A stretch of 64,000 nucleotides of DNA from Bolinopsis microptera. Lineage: Eukaryota > Ctenophora > Tentaculata > Lobata > Bolinopsidae. A program made the position numbers and the translations under genes. The stretch covers positions 13,783,837-13,847,836 of the forward strand of contig NC_087073.1 of the NCBI RefSeq assembly GCF_026151205.1, read 5' to 3'. The first letter of the stretch is position 1; the number at the start of each line of letters is the position of its first letter. Shown piece after piece: positions 1-32,962 of the stretch. The notes below the pieces were generated by a model. The model was not told the origin of the DNA. It worked only from the letters and a program-made list of their open reading frames with translations, and did no database searches.

Positions 1-54
1 GCCAAATAAATCAACTATTTATATTTCCTAGATACTCCCAGCTCCTCGGCAACA

Positions 55-181
55 ATAATACTACTAGTAATAATACTACTAGTAATAATACTACTAGTAA
101 TAATACTACTAGTAATAATACTACTAGTAATAATACTACTAGTAATAATACTACTAGTAATAATACTACTAGTAATAATAC
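55..181. repeat. 15-bp minisatellite, about 8 copies
   Basis: Unit TAATAATACTACTAG repeated almost perfectly about eight times, just upstream of the first visible exon of the AUTS2-like gene and therefore probably intronic. Confidence 0.95.
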
Positions 182-287
182 TAAGTTAGTAATAATAGAT
201 GTACTACAAATCTCTTTTAAATTACCAGCTGTTAAATTGCTACTTTAGTGCAGTAGTAGTGACTTTCAGTGACACCTTCCTTTTCAG

Positions 288-21955
<21,668 letters not shown>

Positions 21956-22224
21956 CTAGTCATCTTCTCTGTTTCTTTTATTTGATCTTTTTTATTAATT
22001 TATACATATTCGTTTTTATGTGCACCATTTAAAGACATGCACTGTTGCCATGGTTACCATGCACTTGCCATCTTCTAGTTAGTACCACCCTTCGACACGA
22101 GTATTAAATACCGATTTGTGCGGTTCATATATTAAATATACAAACTCGTGTCCGGTTTAAAAAGCTCTCTTCAAAGAAATCTTATAAAAGGCTGGTTTTA
22201 AAGTTGTCTGGCACAACATATGGC

Positions 22225-22510
22225 AGGTCCATTTCAGTCAGTGATTACCCAGGTAACCAGTGTTACCATGGTAACCAGTATTACTAAGGTAATCCGTGTT
22301 ACCATGTTAATCCGTGTTCACAACCTAGTATTACTGAGTTAACTAGTGTTACAAGTGGTAACAAGTGTATCATTGAAAGTAACCAGTGCTGCCAAGGTAA
22401 TTACCTCAGAACCATTATTACCTGTTAAAGTAACTAGTGTTACAAAGGTAACTAGCGTTACCTAGGTAACCCGTATTACCTTTATGAGTAACCAGTGATA
22501 CAAATATATC
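22225..22510. repeat. Degenerate GTTACC/GGTAACC repeat array
   Basis: Irregular 20-25 bp copies around CCAGTGTTACCATGGTAACC; the same word family as the intronic minisatellites, here in or near the 3' UTR. Confidence 0.7.
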
Positions 22511-23689
22511 CAGTATTACCTCTGTCAGTATTGAGTAATAAGAGTTAGCTAAGTGACAGTAGTTTGGGTCATGTATAGGTGTTGAGCTGATTTACTCTGT
22601 GAAATTAATATCGTTACCTTGGCACGCATTGTTGCCATGGTTACATAAGCCAACTTTACTCCCTCTAACGATCCTCCACCGTTCTCGTGGGTATGAAAAT
22701 GCAGCTGTAAATGTTACGATTTTTTGTTATAATATTTTGATGCCTAGTTTGCGTTTGTTGTAGTGTATATAGCTACATTGGTTGCCATGGTTACACCTGT
22801 TATCATGGTTCACTAGTGTTCTGCCGGGTGTATATTTCAAAGTCTAATTTTTATTCAAGTTTGAGGAGACTGTGATTATATGTATTTGTTAAAACAACCT
22901 ATCCAGAGTTTGATTTGAAATCAATGTTCCCAACCTTTACAAGAGGGGACAGAATAATACACCCACCCCCTTCCTATTTGAGCTGTTCAGTAAATTCCTC
23001 TCATTATTTTATGAGAAGTTATTTTTGAGTCGAATGCACTAGACGTTGAACCTCAAATTTTGATGAAGGTCCTAACCTCAATTTCGTTCTTGTTATTCCA
23101 CCTTCCTTAAGTCAAACTTACCCCAATCCTCTTAATTGACTACCCCCTCCTTCCTCTAATAGCTGGTACTTTGTCCCCGGAGTGGCGGGACCCTCAAGAG
23201 AAGTTTTGGAACATTGCAGATATATCCAGAGTTTGTACGGGATCTTATTAGAATCCTGTACTACTTCAATTACTTACTTCTATTGTCTATACCTTTAAGG
23301 AATTACAAATTGAAACGAACTTTTTACCAGTAACCTTATTTCTTTGCAATAACCCCTTGCATATTTCAATAGTTTAAGATCTCATGAAATGCAATATCAT
23401 GCCACCTCCTAATGATTTCTAATATAAGCAAGCGGAATTATATAGTAACTATTTGTTTTGATGGATTACAGACACTATTTTAAGACTTGTACATGATCTT
23501 TTATTTGTTCCGAAGCTTCCCTCTCGGCTAAGGGGTCGTTCACATATAACGCAATCAGCCGAGGGGAAAAGGGTTTACAAATGATTACGCTAGTGTAATT
23601 TTGGCACAATAGTTATGCTTAAAACTGATTACGGGGCAAGATATCGGGGAAAACTGTCTCGATCATGTGATAAGGAAGTTGGTCATGTG

Positions 23690-24040
23690 ACAAGGAAGTT
23701 GGCCTACTTTCTCGTTAGGGTTTCAGCATATGATTCAGTTAGGGTTGAGAGGTTAGGGACTAGGGTTTCTAATAGTCATTCCACATTCAGATCAACCTAG
23801 AGGACGTGTTAAAAAAGTCACGTGACAGTCGAGTGTAGAGTGATTAATCATCATCCCGATATTTAGGGTAGTGTTTTCAGTTTTAGCATGCATATGCTTC
23901 GGTTAGGATTCAGGTTTGAGTCAATGTAGGGGATTAGGGTTTCGAGTAGTCATTCAGGGCCACTACACCTTAAAGTGTTAAGAGGACGTGTTAAAAAAAG
24001 TCAACTGTAGAGTGATGAATCTTCATACCCAAAAAATGAA
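23690..24040. repeat. Imperfect tandem duplication, about 200 bp, with TTAGGG-like words
   Basis: Both halves carry AGTCATTC..., GAGGACGTGTTAAAAAAGTC and AGTGTAGAGTGATNAATC; the GTTAGGG/ATTAGGG/GGGTTTC words are scattered, not a telomeric array. Confidence 0.6.
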
Positions 24041-24077
24041 TTTATAAATGTTTGAGTAAATTCCTTTTTGGAGTGCT

Positions 24078-24668
24078 TAAATGTTAGATAAGGGGTCGTT
24101 CACATATTACGTAATCAATATTTTAGCAATTTTTACCCCCTTCCGTAATCAACCGTAATCAAGACCCAACCCTCCCCCTTCCTCCTGAGAGCAATATTAC
24201 GTTATCATGGCCTGACCAACCCTTGACTTTTTTCCTAGAAAACACTTTTCTCTACGTTTCAAATTCGTGCTACCCTGATCATGCTATCATGATGAGCCGA
24301 AATCATTGTTATGATATCCGGCCAAGCACCTTCTAACATCTAAACTACTTACTATTATAGCCGGATATTCGATCAATTTCTAAATTTTATCACCAATCAC
24401 TATCAGTGAAGCGACCGTGGGGGTCACCACGTGATACAAAGTGAAATTGAGTGGAATTTGAATTACAATATTGTCAAATTGTTATTTTTCTTGACCATTG
24501 TTAATTAATGGTCTGGCCCGGCGCGCGCTACTTCGTAGCATTTGCCATCGAGAAGAAAGCGGCGCGCGCTACTTCGAAGAAATTTAGACGAGTAACATCC
24601 GTCAATTATTATTCTAGAGGGTAAAAAAGAAAATTTTGATTAAGTAATCAATTCGACCGAAACCCCCC

Positions 24669-24701
<33 letters not shown>

Positions 24702-24777
24702 TAATCAACCGTAAGCATTTGGAAACCCCCCTCCCCCTTGGTTGATTACGTAATATGTGAATTATGAACGACCCCTA
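24078..24777. mobile_element. 700-bp MITE-like element with about 30-bp TIRs
   Basis: Left end AAGGGGTCGTTCACATATTA CGTAATCAA and right end TTGATTACGTAATATGTGAA ... GAACGACCCCTAA are inverted copies. The interior contains a run of about 31 C followed by another GTAATCAACCGTAA. Partial copies of the same end lie at 23528-23560 and 25045-25075, so the spacer holds a cluster of this family. Confidence 0.75.
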
Positions 24778-25269
24778 AGTTTACCAATTTTCTTAAAGAC
24801 TGGATTGAGGAAAGTTCATCAAATATGTTGTTTTATTCACTTTTTCAAGGATTTTGCAGCGCTGACCAAAATTTGCTACACGTTACTGGGCCGCGCTCAG
24901 CCTGTCATTCCGCCTAATCTCTATTCGCTATATGTTTATGAACATGATAGCCTGAGGTCCCCAGGTAAGCTACACGTTGTATACCTCTTTAGTGCACGCG
25001 AAGCGTGCACTCCGGCCGCCGCGCGCGATCAAAAGGGGTTGTGTCAAGTCGTTCACATATTACGTAATCAGCTGAGGGCCGTCACAAGAGGGGCAGAGTG
25101 CAAAGAAACTGATGCTCACTGATGCTCACTGCTGCTGTCGCGCGCGCGCCCATAGCAGTAGTTAGCAGCAGTTATATGCGCATGTCTTTACTGTGCAACG
25201 CACGCCGCGCGCAACTGCTAAAAACTGCTGCTGTCGCGGTCGCGCCCATAGATCTACTGAGTACCACAA

Positions 25270-25400
25270 TTGGAGAAAGGGTCATTCGTCCCTCTTGTAT
25301 TTACCACTATAGGAGGAATGACACCTGAGGCCAAGCGTTTCATAAGGAGAATTACTGTGTTGATAGCCACCAAGCCCAAAGAGGACTACAGTAAAACAAA
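25270..25400 (+). pseudogene. Retroelement remnant (C-terminal tail of a reverse transcriptase polyprotein)
   Basis: The translation GSFVPLVFTTIGGMTPEAKR followed by FIRRITVLIATKP resembles the conserved tail (FTPLVF...GGM.PE...F..RL..LIA.K) seen at the end of some animal retroelement polyproteins. Nothing upstream continues the frame as RT, so it is a 5'-truncated fragment followed by AT-rich sequence. Confidence 0.4.
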
Positions 25401-26169
25401 ATTTTTAGTAAAACAAAATTTTTATTTACCACAAAACAATCAATACATATTTAATATTATTATACATTTACAAATAAATCTAAATTTAAATTCAGCTATA
25501 TACACAATACACAGCCCGCCGCGCAGACAGCCACACATTGCTGAGAGATTCTCAGGTGCAGATGTAAGCGCCGCGCGCGAGGTTTGTTATCTTACAATTA
25601 CATGTCACGATATATTATTAATTATCAGAGAATTTTAGAAGCAAAATAATAATTGCATATTGGGAAAATTTCGGTCGTTAACGCAGTACAGGGCGTGGAC
25701 ACTGTAATGCTAATAACGGAAAATTTTGAGGCACGAGTTTCATTCAGCTACCCAATTTATATGTGACATGTACTTGTATTAAATTCAGATAAATGTTAGT
25801 AACAATCGACGTCAATATTGTGCAACTGTAAACTGCAAAATGTTAACGTCGATTATCACTAAATCACATCTCGCAAGTTACTAATTCTTTGCACTATATA
25901 TGTTACGTCACTATAGCATATGTCATTCATATTGTACGTTATATAAGATAAAAATAAACATTTTATAATTGTTTCAATGTTCAACACTGCTAAAAAACAA
26001 ATACCTACTTGCCCATCGATTAAGCAGTCGCCAAAACAAGGCTCAAAGTTAATTTACCTTCACACCTCGTTTTGGAGACTGAAGGATGTCAATAAATAAA
26101 TAATGGATAACATTAATACTGAATATGATGGATAATCAGTAATATCAATAAAATCCACAATCACTAATC

Positions 26170-26320
26170 ATGTTTTCGATGGGCAAGCACTCGCAACTGG
26201 ATGCTGAAACAAACGGCGCAAGTCTTGCACCGTTCATGCAGCATACGTCGCGAGATATCATGAGCTCCGCTAACTCTGCGATTCTAACGGATGAATTAGG
26301 CTACCCCGACAGAAACACAG
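26170..26320 (+). CDS. Possible first exon of an unidentified small gene
   Basis: An open frame from ATG ends at a good 5' splice site (ACAG|GTAACA). The 50 residues (MFSMGKHSQLDAETNGASLA...) are not repetitive and look coding, but no family is recognised. Its phase does not join the downstream micro-ORF at 26718, so the continuation is unknown. Confidence 0.25.
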
Positions 26321-26717
26321 GTAACAGGGGGTTGTGGAAGGACACGAACACTGTTCGTTAACTCGTACCCCGGGTACCCCCTATATAGATCTATGTCCCG
26401 CCGGAGAGAGCCCACCACCAGTCATATCGAAAGCAGCTTTTAATTCTGCATTATAAATATCGCGTCGTCATAATAAATAATATACATTACCACTACACAC
26501 TTGTCACTACACACTTTTATGCACAGTACAACTAAAATATTATCAAGAGACAGAAGAGTTTTACATCGGCTCAGCACCGCAAGGACGTTGGCTATACACG
26601 TGGTTCATAAATTAGTTTGATTTGGGTACGGTTCGACCGGGAAAGTGGTCGGGATTAGTTCTCATACAGTACAGCTAGGTGATGTGTAACATCAGGACAC
26701 GCCTGAGCATTGATATA

Positions 26718-26837
26718 ATGAGGAGTGTGCTAGTAGCAGTTAAAGGGGTACAAGGGAAGGCAAAGAAGGCATGGGCCGCCCCTACATCTAATGTCTCCTT
26801 CAGCCTGATACCTGAGGAGAAGAGCTACGAGGGATAG
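26718..26837 (+). CDS. Possible 39-aa micro-ORF
   Basis: Frame MRSVLVAVKGVQGKAKKAWA... ending in EEKSYEG, preceded by a 3' splice acceptor (ACATCAG at 26689-26695) 22 bases before the ATG and followed 126 bases later by the LRAT-like gene start. This mimics the arrangement of the other genes in the window. No family recognised; a terminal exon of a larger gene is equally possible. Confidence 0.3.
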   Translation: MRSVLVAVKGVQGKAKKAWAAPTSNVSFSLIPEEKSYEG

Positions 26838-26963
26838 ATGATATTTATTGCTCATGATTTACGATTGTGCTCTGCCAATTGCATCAATTGATTTAATTTA
26901 ATGTATATTTTATATATATATATACTGTTTGACAAACTTTTATCTACTCAGATCTATTAAGTC

Positions 26964-27899
26964 ATGTTACTATCTTGCCGTATAATCTGCACTGACCTGC
27001 TGCTAGCTGCTCTGTACTACTCTTCAATACAGCATTTCACCATACAACCCACCCTTGCTCCCCCTCTCCAGATACTGGATGGATCCAGTGGTGTGTTGTT
27101 TGGTAGTTTTAGGAATGACAAAACCAAATATTCAACCTACCCCGACTGTCCTTACAACTCCACTCAGTTTAATGATGTAACATTTGTCTATTTCACACTC
27201 TTTTACCAGATTGAGAACATAGCTGTCTGGAAAGTACCTTTGTTTGAGTGGATGCCAACTGATTTTGGTATTTTTTACCACGCATATTTGGTCCTGGAGA
27301 CAATTGACACTTACGGAAAGTTCCACTACTGGTCTTTCGAGAAGAACTCCAAATTTTTAATCCTCCAACAGACACCCTGGGCAACAAAGAGAAATGTTGT
27401 AAATGGCCTCAATGGTAAACCAAGGCTAAAGGGAAACTACTGGAAACCTACTTTACTGATGGAAGAAGAATTCATTATAGCAGCATCAACTCTGTTTGAT
27501 TTTTACAACAGTGCAGAAATAAAGAGGCACAACAACAAATACAATCTTGTGTCTCTTAATTGCAAACACTTTGCCCAAGAGATGTTCAACCTTCTCACTC
27601 ACAAAGAGAAATGGGACTGTAGCATTGAGACTATCCTTCTGAACACCTACAACAGCCTCATGACAACACAAAATATCTTCTCCACTGTGCTCTGGTTACT
27701 AAGCAGTGTGCTAATGCAGGTCTCTGTAGGAATCAGACTGAGCATATCAGTGTGGATATGTCTGGGATTAGTGGTAATTCTGCAGTGGTATGATAAAAAG
27801 GAAATGTTTAGTAGCGATGAAAATAGTTGGAAAGGGCAGCATGTTACTTTAAAGAAGTGGAAACCCAAGCTTAAGAAATGGATTTACATTGAACCTTAA
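26964..27899 (+). CDS. LRAT-like (NlpC/P60 superfamily) membrane protein, 311 aa, intronless
   Basis: Single open frame. The N-terminus is hydrophobic (residues about 10-30, signal or anchor). The middle carries a His in GIFYHAYLVLE (about residue 105) and a Cys in YNLVSLNCKHFAQEMFNLL (about residue 199), matching the His...NCxHF layout of LRAT/H-rev107-type thiol acyltransferases and related papain-fold enzymes. The C-terminal third has two hydrophobic segments (about 235-275) and ends in a basic tail. The family would suggest acyl transfer or hydrolysis of lipid or retinoid substrates at a membrane, but the substrate cannot be read here. The ATG is 15 bases after the acceptor TTTTATCTACTCAG. 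A poly(A) signal AATAAA lies at 28136-28141. No introns, so a retrogene origin is possible. Confidence 0.55.
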   Translation: MLLSCRIICTDLLLAALYYSSIQHFTIQPTLAPPLQILDGSSGVLFGSFRNDKTKYSTYPDCPYNSTQFNDVTFVYFTLFYQIENIAVWKVPLFEWMPTDFGIFYHAYLVLETIDTYGKFHYWSFEKNSKFLILQQTPWATKRNVVNGLNGKPRLKGNYWKPTLLMEEEFIIAASTLFDFYNSAEIKRHNNKYNLVSLNCKHFAQEMFNLLTHKEKWDCSIETILLNTYNSLMTTQNIFSTVLWLLSSVLMQVSVGIRLSISVWICLGLVVILQWYDKKEMFSSDENSWKGQHVTLKKWKPKLKKWIYIEP

Positions 27900-29320
27900 T
27901 TAATTGTTGGGAAGTGACATTTAAAATTGTTAAATTTATATCGATTTTAAATTGTTTTACTATCGAAAATTTAGAGAATATATACTTTAAATCACTTAGT
28001 TATTTAAAAAAATATATTTTTGTGTTAATACAACTATTATCTTCTGCTGTATCAGTTTTGTTTTTTTTTTAAATCATTAATTTATCCATTTAATTTCATT
28101 TAGTTTATGATCTTTTTTACTGGCAAAAAAAATTAAATAAAAGGCTTACAATTAATATGAAATTTGATGAAATATTTTTACTTTGATCATCATATTGAAC
28201 GCTTATAAGAGTGTTAATTTAAGATTTGTTATGATGTCTGTCATACACAGTATTTCAAATATTGTGTACCTGTTTTGTATTATGTTTTTTTTCTTATTTC
28301 TGAGCACTATCGTCTATCTATAAATGTTACTTTAAAGAAGCGCAAACCCAAGTAAAAAATGGTTTTACATTGAACCTTAAATAATGGGATTGATTGTTGG
28401 AAAGAGACATTTGAAATTGTTAAATGTATTGGCTCATTGGCTCAAGGTGAAGGAGAGGATTGAGTTTAAGTTATGTTTACTGATTTTCAAAGCAGTCAAT
28501 GGTGTTGCTCCTGCATATCTGTGTGATCTAGTAACATTTGTTAGTTCGAGTAGCAGAAGAACCTCCTCCTTACACCTACCTGTTGGATCTACAAGATCGC
28601 ACCCAAGAGCGTTTTAGACTGTTGCTCCGAAAATCTGGAACCAACTACCAATTGAAATTAAGACTTGCTCTGATGTTGATCTGTTCAAAACATTATTAAA
28701 AACTCACCTGTTTAAGAAAAGTTACGGCATGAGTGATTAATTGACAGTATAACTTTATGTTATTTGCTTAAACTGTTTAGGATGCAACCTAATGTCATGA
28801 TCTTTTTGAACTTATTAGCAATTAGACTGTTAGCTCGCTTCATAAGCATGTCATCTTCGTTCCAAAACTTTTTATGTCCTATGCATACACTCCTTGATAG
28901 TTATCTTGATCTAGTTTCTTTGTTTCACACAATAGAGCATAAGTTTTGTGGTTTATCCACTGGGCTTAGAGTTTGTGCTTAAGCTACCAAATTTTATTAT
29001 AATTATTTATTTCTATTTTAAAATTTTTTTGTTTTTGTTATCGAAAATTTTTGAATCACTATTAGTTATTAAAAACCATTATCCTCTGCTGTGTCAAATT
29101 TGTTTTTGGAAAAATTATTTATTTATCCATTTAGTTTTATTTAGACAATGATGCTTTTTACTAGCCCAAAAAGATTTCATTGTGAATAATATTGCAAAAG
29201 GGCTTACAATTATGAAATTTGATGCAATGTTTCTACTCTGATTATCATGTTTTACACTTAAGAAGATTTCTTGTCTGTCATGTAATTATACAGTATTTCA
29301 AATAAGGTGTAACTGTACCT
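27845..29320. repeat. Duplicated 3' end of the LRAT-like gene, second copy interrupted by a LINE
   Basis: 27845-28300 (last codons and 3' UTR of the LRAT-like gene) is repeated as 28325-28430 plus 29035-29320; the second copy lacks the Lys-to-stop frame and is split by the LINE tail. A third fragment of the same UTR sequence is at 33340-33435, after the sulfotransferase gene. Confidence 0.7.
28428..28740 (+). pseudogene. LINE (non-LTR retrotransposon) ORF2 C-terminal tail, one stop inside
   Basis: Reads AHWLKVKERIEFKLCLLIFK, then AVNGVAPAYLCDLV, RRTSSLHLPV, and after a single in-frame TAG (28615-28617), APKIWNQLPIEIKTC...FKTLLKTHLFKKSY and stop. This is the well-known (L)HWLPV..RI.FK...APK.WN.LP..I......FK..LKTHLF tail of many animal LINEs. 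5'-truncated, as is usual for LINE copies. Confidence 0.85.
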
Positions 29321-29692
29321 GTACGCAATAAAGGTAGCACTGCGGTCAGTGCAAATTAACGTCTCCCCTACCCTGCACATATCCAGGATTTCAATGTGAT
29401 ATCGATGGCCGATTGCACTTCTCACAATAAAATGGTTGCAAGTTGAAGAACTGCTCAAAGTGCTCTGTTAAGGTTCATAACTTTGCAGTCCTGCATGCAC
29501 TGTACAGTGCACATGCATGATTGGAACGATACCATCGTTTTGATCAATTTTATTTCAAAATAATGTCAGTGTAATTTTGCATGGCTGAAAATGCTTGATC
29601 ATACATCTTTTTTATTCAAAAATTCAATTCTAGTTATTATAATAATTAATTGAATTTTCAAATAAACAAAATTCAAGTTCACTAGTTCGATA

Positions 29693-30369
29693 CAGTAAAA
29701 CCCTGATTTATTGTGGACTTTGGGGAACGAGAAAACGTGTGGTAAATCTTTGTTTTAAGGTCCTAAATTGGTGAAAAATGGGTGGATAAGGTCCAAAATC
29801 CATACAAGCGATATTTTTGAAAGTCTTGCAAACACACTCAGTAATTTAACAACAGAAATCAGATAAATTTGTTGATGCCTATGCATAACAATATTGTAAT
29901 GCTCAAATCAGATCACATTTCTCCTGTGGCTAATCCTTCTCAAACTCAATCGTGCCCTGTCATAGGAAAATACTGCCAAACATCACAGCAACTAAGGCCT
30001 TATATTATACAAGAACATTGTTACGTGATTCAGACGCAGTAATGAACACAAGCTCACCTTGACACAAGTTTACAAGCTTGCCTTGATACAAGCATTACTA
30101 TAAGGTATCAAATGTCATGAATTCAATCTATACAATATCATGATAAATGATAATGACAGAATTTTACAACATCTATTAGCTGTTTGATAACTTTATCAAA
30201 CTTAATATCTTTATTTGCTTGTATAAAATCTCTCTTTTCTCTTTAAAAATCTTAAATTGTCGGAAATAAATGTTTGACAAATTTTGAAGAAAAAATCGGG
30301 GAAAAGGAATTACATGCGGTAAATCAGGGCTTGAGATAAATCAGGGTGTAGCAAATTGGGGTTTTACTG
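29693..30369. mobile_element. 677-bp MITE with CAGTAAAACCC termini
   Basis: Begins TA|CAGTAAAACCCTGATTTA and ends CAAATTGGGGTTTTACTG, inverted. The ends look like pogo/Tigger-type (Tc1-mariner superfamily) MITEs, which duplicate TA. Inner copies of GGTAAATC(A/T) repeat the motif. It ends about 100 bp before the sulfotransferase start. Confidence 0.75.
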
Positions 30370-30475
30370 TGATATGTTTGGCTGTTTGGCTGATACTGAT
30401 CTACTGACGTTTAATTTGCATTTTGCACAAGAATCCCTTCAAATCCTAGCAATGATATATTTATTTTAGTTGTTA

Positions 30476-32962
30476 ATGACAAGATTTAACAACTTCTTCT
30501 ACTATGGAAGTGCAATCTCTTTCTTGCTAGTATTCGGGTTCATATGTTTTTCTCTTGGGTCTTCTAAAGTAAACATACCATTCAAGGTAAGGGTCAATGA
30601 AACAGCATGTGTGTACCTCGCTTACTATCAGTTATTGTAACTCTGATATAAGACTTTCAAAGATCAACTAAATATTGCTTCAACTGACTTTTAATCGCTT
30701 TTCGGGTTGCAGAATTTGCAACTTTATGTATTTTGTACTGTTCTGTTAAACAAAGTTATCAGTAAAACAAACAATTTTATGCTAATTTAATACATCAATA
30801 TTTGGAATCTTCACAAAGAAAAGCAAATTAGGATAATTTTTGCATACCAGTTATACTGCAGATGGATAGGGCAAAGGGGCACTCTTGCTATAATGCGCTT
30901 TCGTGTGCACCACAACAGAGCAGCAATTACACTTTTTTGAGATTTAGAAAAGAAAGGTTATACCAATTAATTGATTTGAAGACTTAAATTATATCTCTTA
31001 GTATAAGAATGTTTAAGCATATTAAATGTTGCAAATAATTTATTTTGTGAACATATATTGCTTTAAATCTAAGTCTATTATTTCCCCATTTGACTCTTAT
31101 CATTTTAAATATATTTCATCATTGACATTTATCCCAGAACGCTGCTGTTATACATGATAATGAGGATCAAGAACCTTCTGCTACGAAAGCCAAGATATTG
31201 AATGGTAGCAGTCAATATCTCGAAACTATCCGAGGATTACCGCAGCTACCCCAAACTAAGAACAATAGTCAAACAGGCGGATTGTGCCCTAACACAATGT
31301 GAGAAATTTTGACCTTCCTATTATATGATATAGAAAGTGCTGAACTGCAGACGAGCAGCTGAGCATTATATTTCATATAAGACCACCTTTTTATTCAGAG
31401 AGTTTGCGGGAATAAACAAGCAAAGGTTGGCTTGGATACAGTCACAATGTCGCAACAAGCTCACTGACAGTGTTAGATCGAATCTTTCTAACATTAAGGA
31501 GATGTTTTACTTTCCGTAAGTATATCATATTACAACTTACAACATGGATATTTAATATATATCTTGACACAATGGACGAAAATTCTGAGATGATGGGTTT
31601 TGCAATAATCAACGTTTGGGGATATTATCATTATTTAAATTTTACAGGTGTTAATTTATAATTTCTTAATTTACGTCAAAATTTTGAAAGGTTTTCGGGT
31701 TCTAGGAGTTCAGTGTGAAATTTTCATGTAAACTTCATTACGATTTCTATTTTCAGTAAATCTTTGTTGGGATGGTGTCCAGTTTACAAGGCAGCGTCCT
31801 CAAACGTGTTTGCACATTTCTGCAGCGACTATTTTGATAATGAAACATGTCAAGACAAACGTGTTAAAGAGAAGGGTTTCAAAGGAGGCTTCAGAGAACT
31901 AAAGGACTTCAAAGAAAAGGTTAGCGGGTACGGGAAGTTTGGTGCTGTGAATACTACAAGTAATAATGTATGTCATAGCCTACAATGACATTGCAATATC
32001 ATAATTTAAGTAGCACGCTAATTAGTTCTCTTCAGAATCCTCCGCCTAAAGAAGAGAAAAGATTCTTGGTAGTTCGAGATCCATTCAGAAGACTACTCTC
32101 CCTCTACAGAAACAAAGTAGAGCTGTTAAGCCACCCAGCATATAGAGAAATTTACGTGGACTTCATGTTTCATTACCGACCAATAAGATGGCATACAAAC
32201 ATTGAGAGGAAGATAAGTGCGTTCCAGGCGGTTCACTTCGCGGAAGCAATGACCGAGGGTACAGCTCAGAGGAAACCACAAGAAGACAACCCATATTTAT
32301 ATCCACCATATCCCACATTTAAGGAGATTGTGGACGCAACGATAGCCGGTTGGGCAAATGTTCACCTCATCCCAGCTAGTCAGAGATGTGGTCCGTGTGG
32401 TTCTACTAAGTAAGCAAAACGATTTTTTTATTACATCATTTCATACCAGATTTTCTAACATTATCGTCTTTTTGTAAGTCCTCTTCTGATTTTCTAAAGT
32501 GTTAAACATTTCAGGTACGAATTCCTGCTTAAAGCGGAAACGTTTGACTGTGATCTTAAAAATATGTTCAACCTAACCAGCAACCTAAGACTCCTCGTAA
32601 GTAAACAAATTAGAATTTGGAACTAAACGGATTCATTTCCGGCTCAGATCTATTTCCCACATAACAATTAATAAGAGAATAAATTGACCCAATAATCTCT
32701 CTAGACAAATATTGAGAGATGGGCCACAAACCAGACCCCTGTCCTAGACATGAAAATTTTCTACAGCTACTTCTCCACATTGTCAACGGAGCAGTTGGAC
32801 GGCCTGCTCTACCTTTACCAGGACGACTGTTTACTCTTCCAGTACCCATGTTCTAAGCACGTGGAAAATATTAAACAATTTAAATTGTTAAATTCTGGTT
32901 ACAAGCATGAGTATAAGAATACTTGGTCAGGTAGGATCGGTGATTGGGACATTATTAGCTGA
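30476..32962 (+). CDS. HNK-1-type carbohydrate sulfotransferase, Golgi type II membrane enzyme
   Basis: Exons 30476-30586, 31138-31298, 31351-31515, 31757-31919, 32036-32409, 32515-32596 and 32705-32962 join in phase to 437 residues. Exon 1 gives a short cytosolic N-terminus and one hydrophobic anchor (about residues 13-30), as expected for a Golgi type II enzyme. The 5'-phosphosulfate loop is in GWCPVYKAASSN (exon 4) and the 3'-phosphate loop in FLVVRDPFRRLLSLYRNK (exon 5); both bind the sulfate donor PAPS. Downstream PYPTFKEIVD, CGPC, YEFLLKAETF and LYLYQDDCLLFQY are typical of the Sulfotransfer_2 family (CHST8-14, C4ST, D4ST). Substrate class cannot be told. The ATG is 7 bases after the acceptor TTTATTTTAG. 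The exon-3 acceptor (CTGCAG at 31350) was chosen because the one at 31333 runs into a stop. Confidence 0.88.

Larger units (their letters stand above)
21956..26169. other. Intergenic spacer downstream of AUTS2-like gene
   Basis: Presumably begins with the 3' UTR. It holds GTTACC-type degenerate repeats, a local duplication with TTAGGG-like words, a TIR element and a retroelement remnant. No intact protein gene was found. Confidence 0.6.

Noticed and set aside
23700-23960. Interstitial telomere (TTAGGG)
   Set aside because: Words are scattered and degenerate; no contiguous hexamer array.
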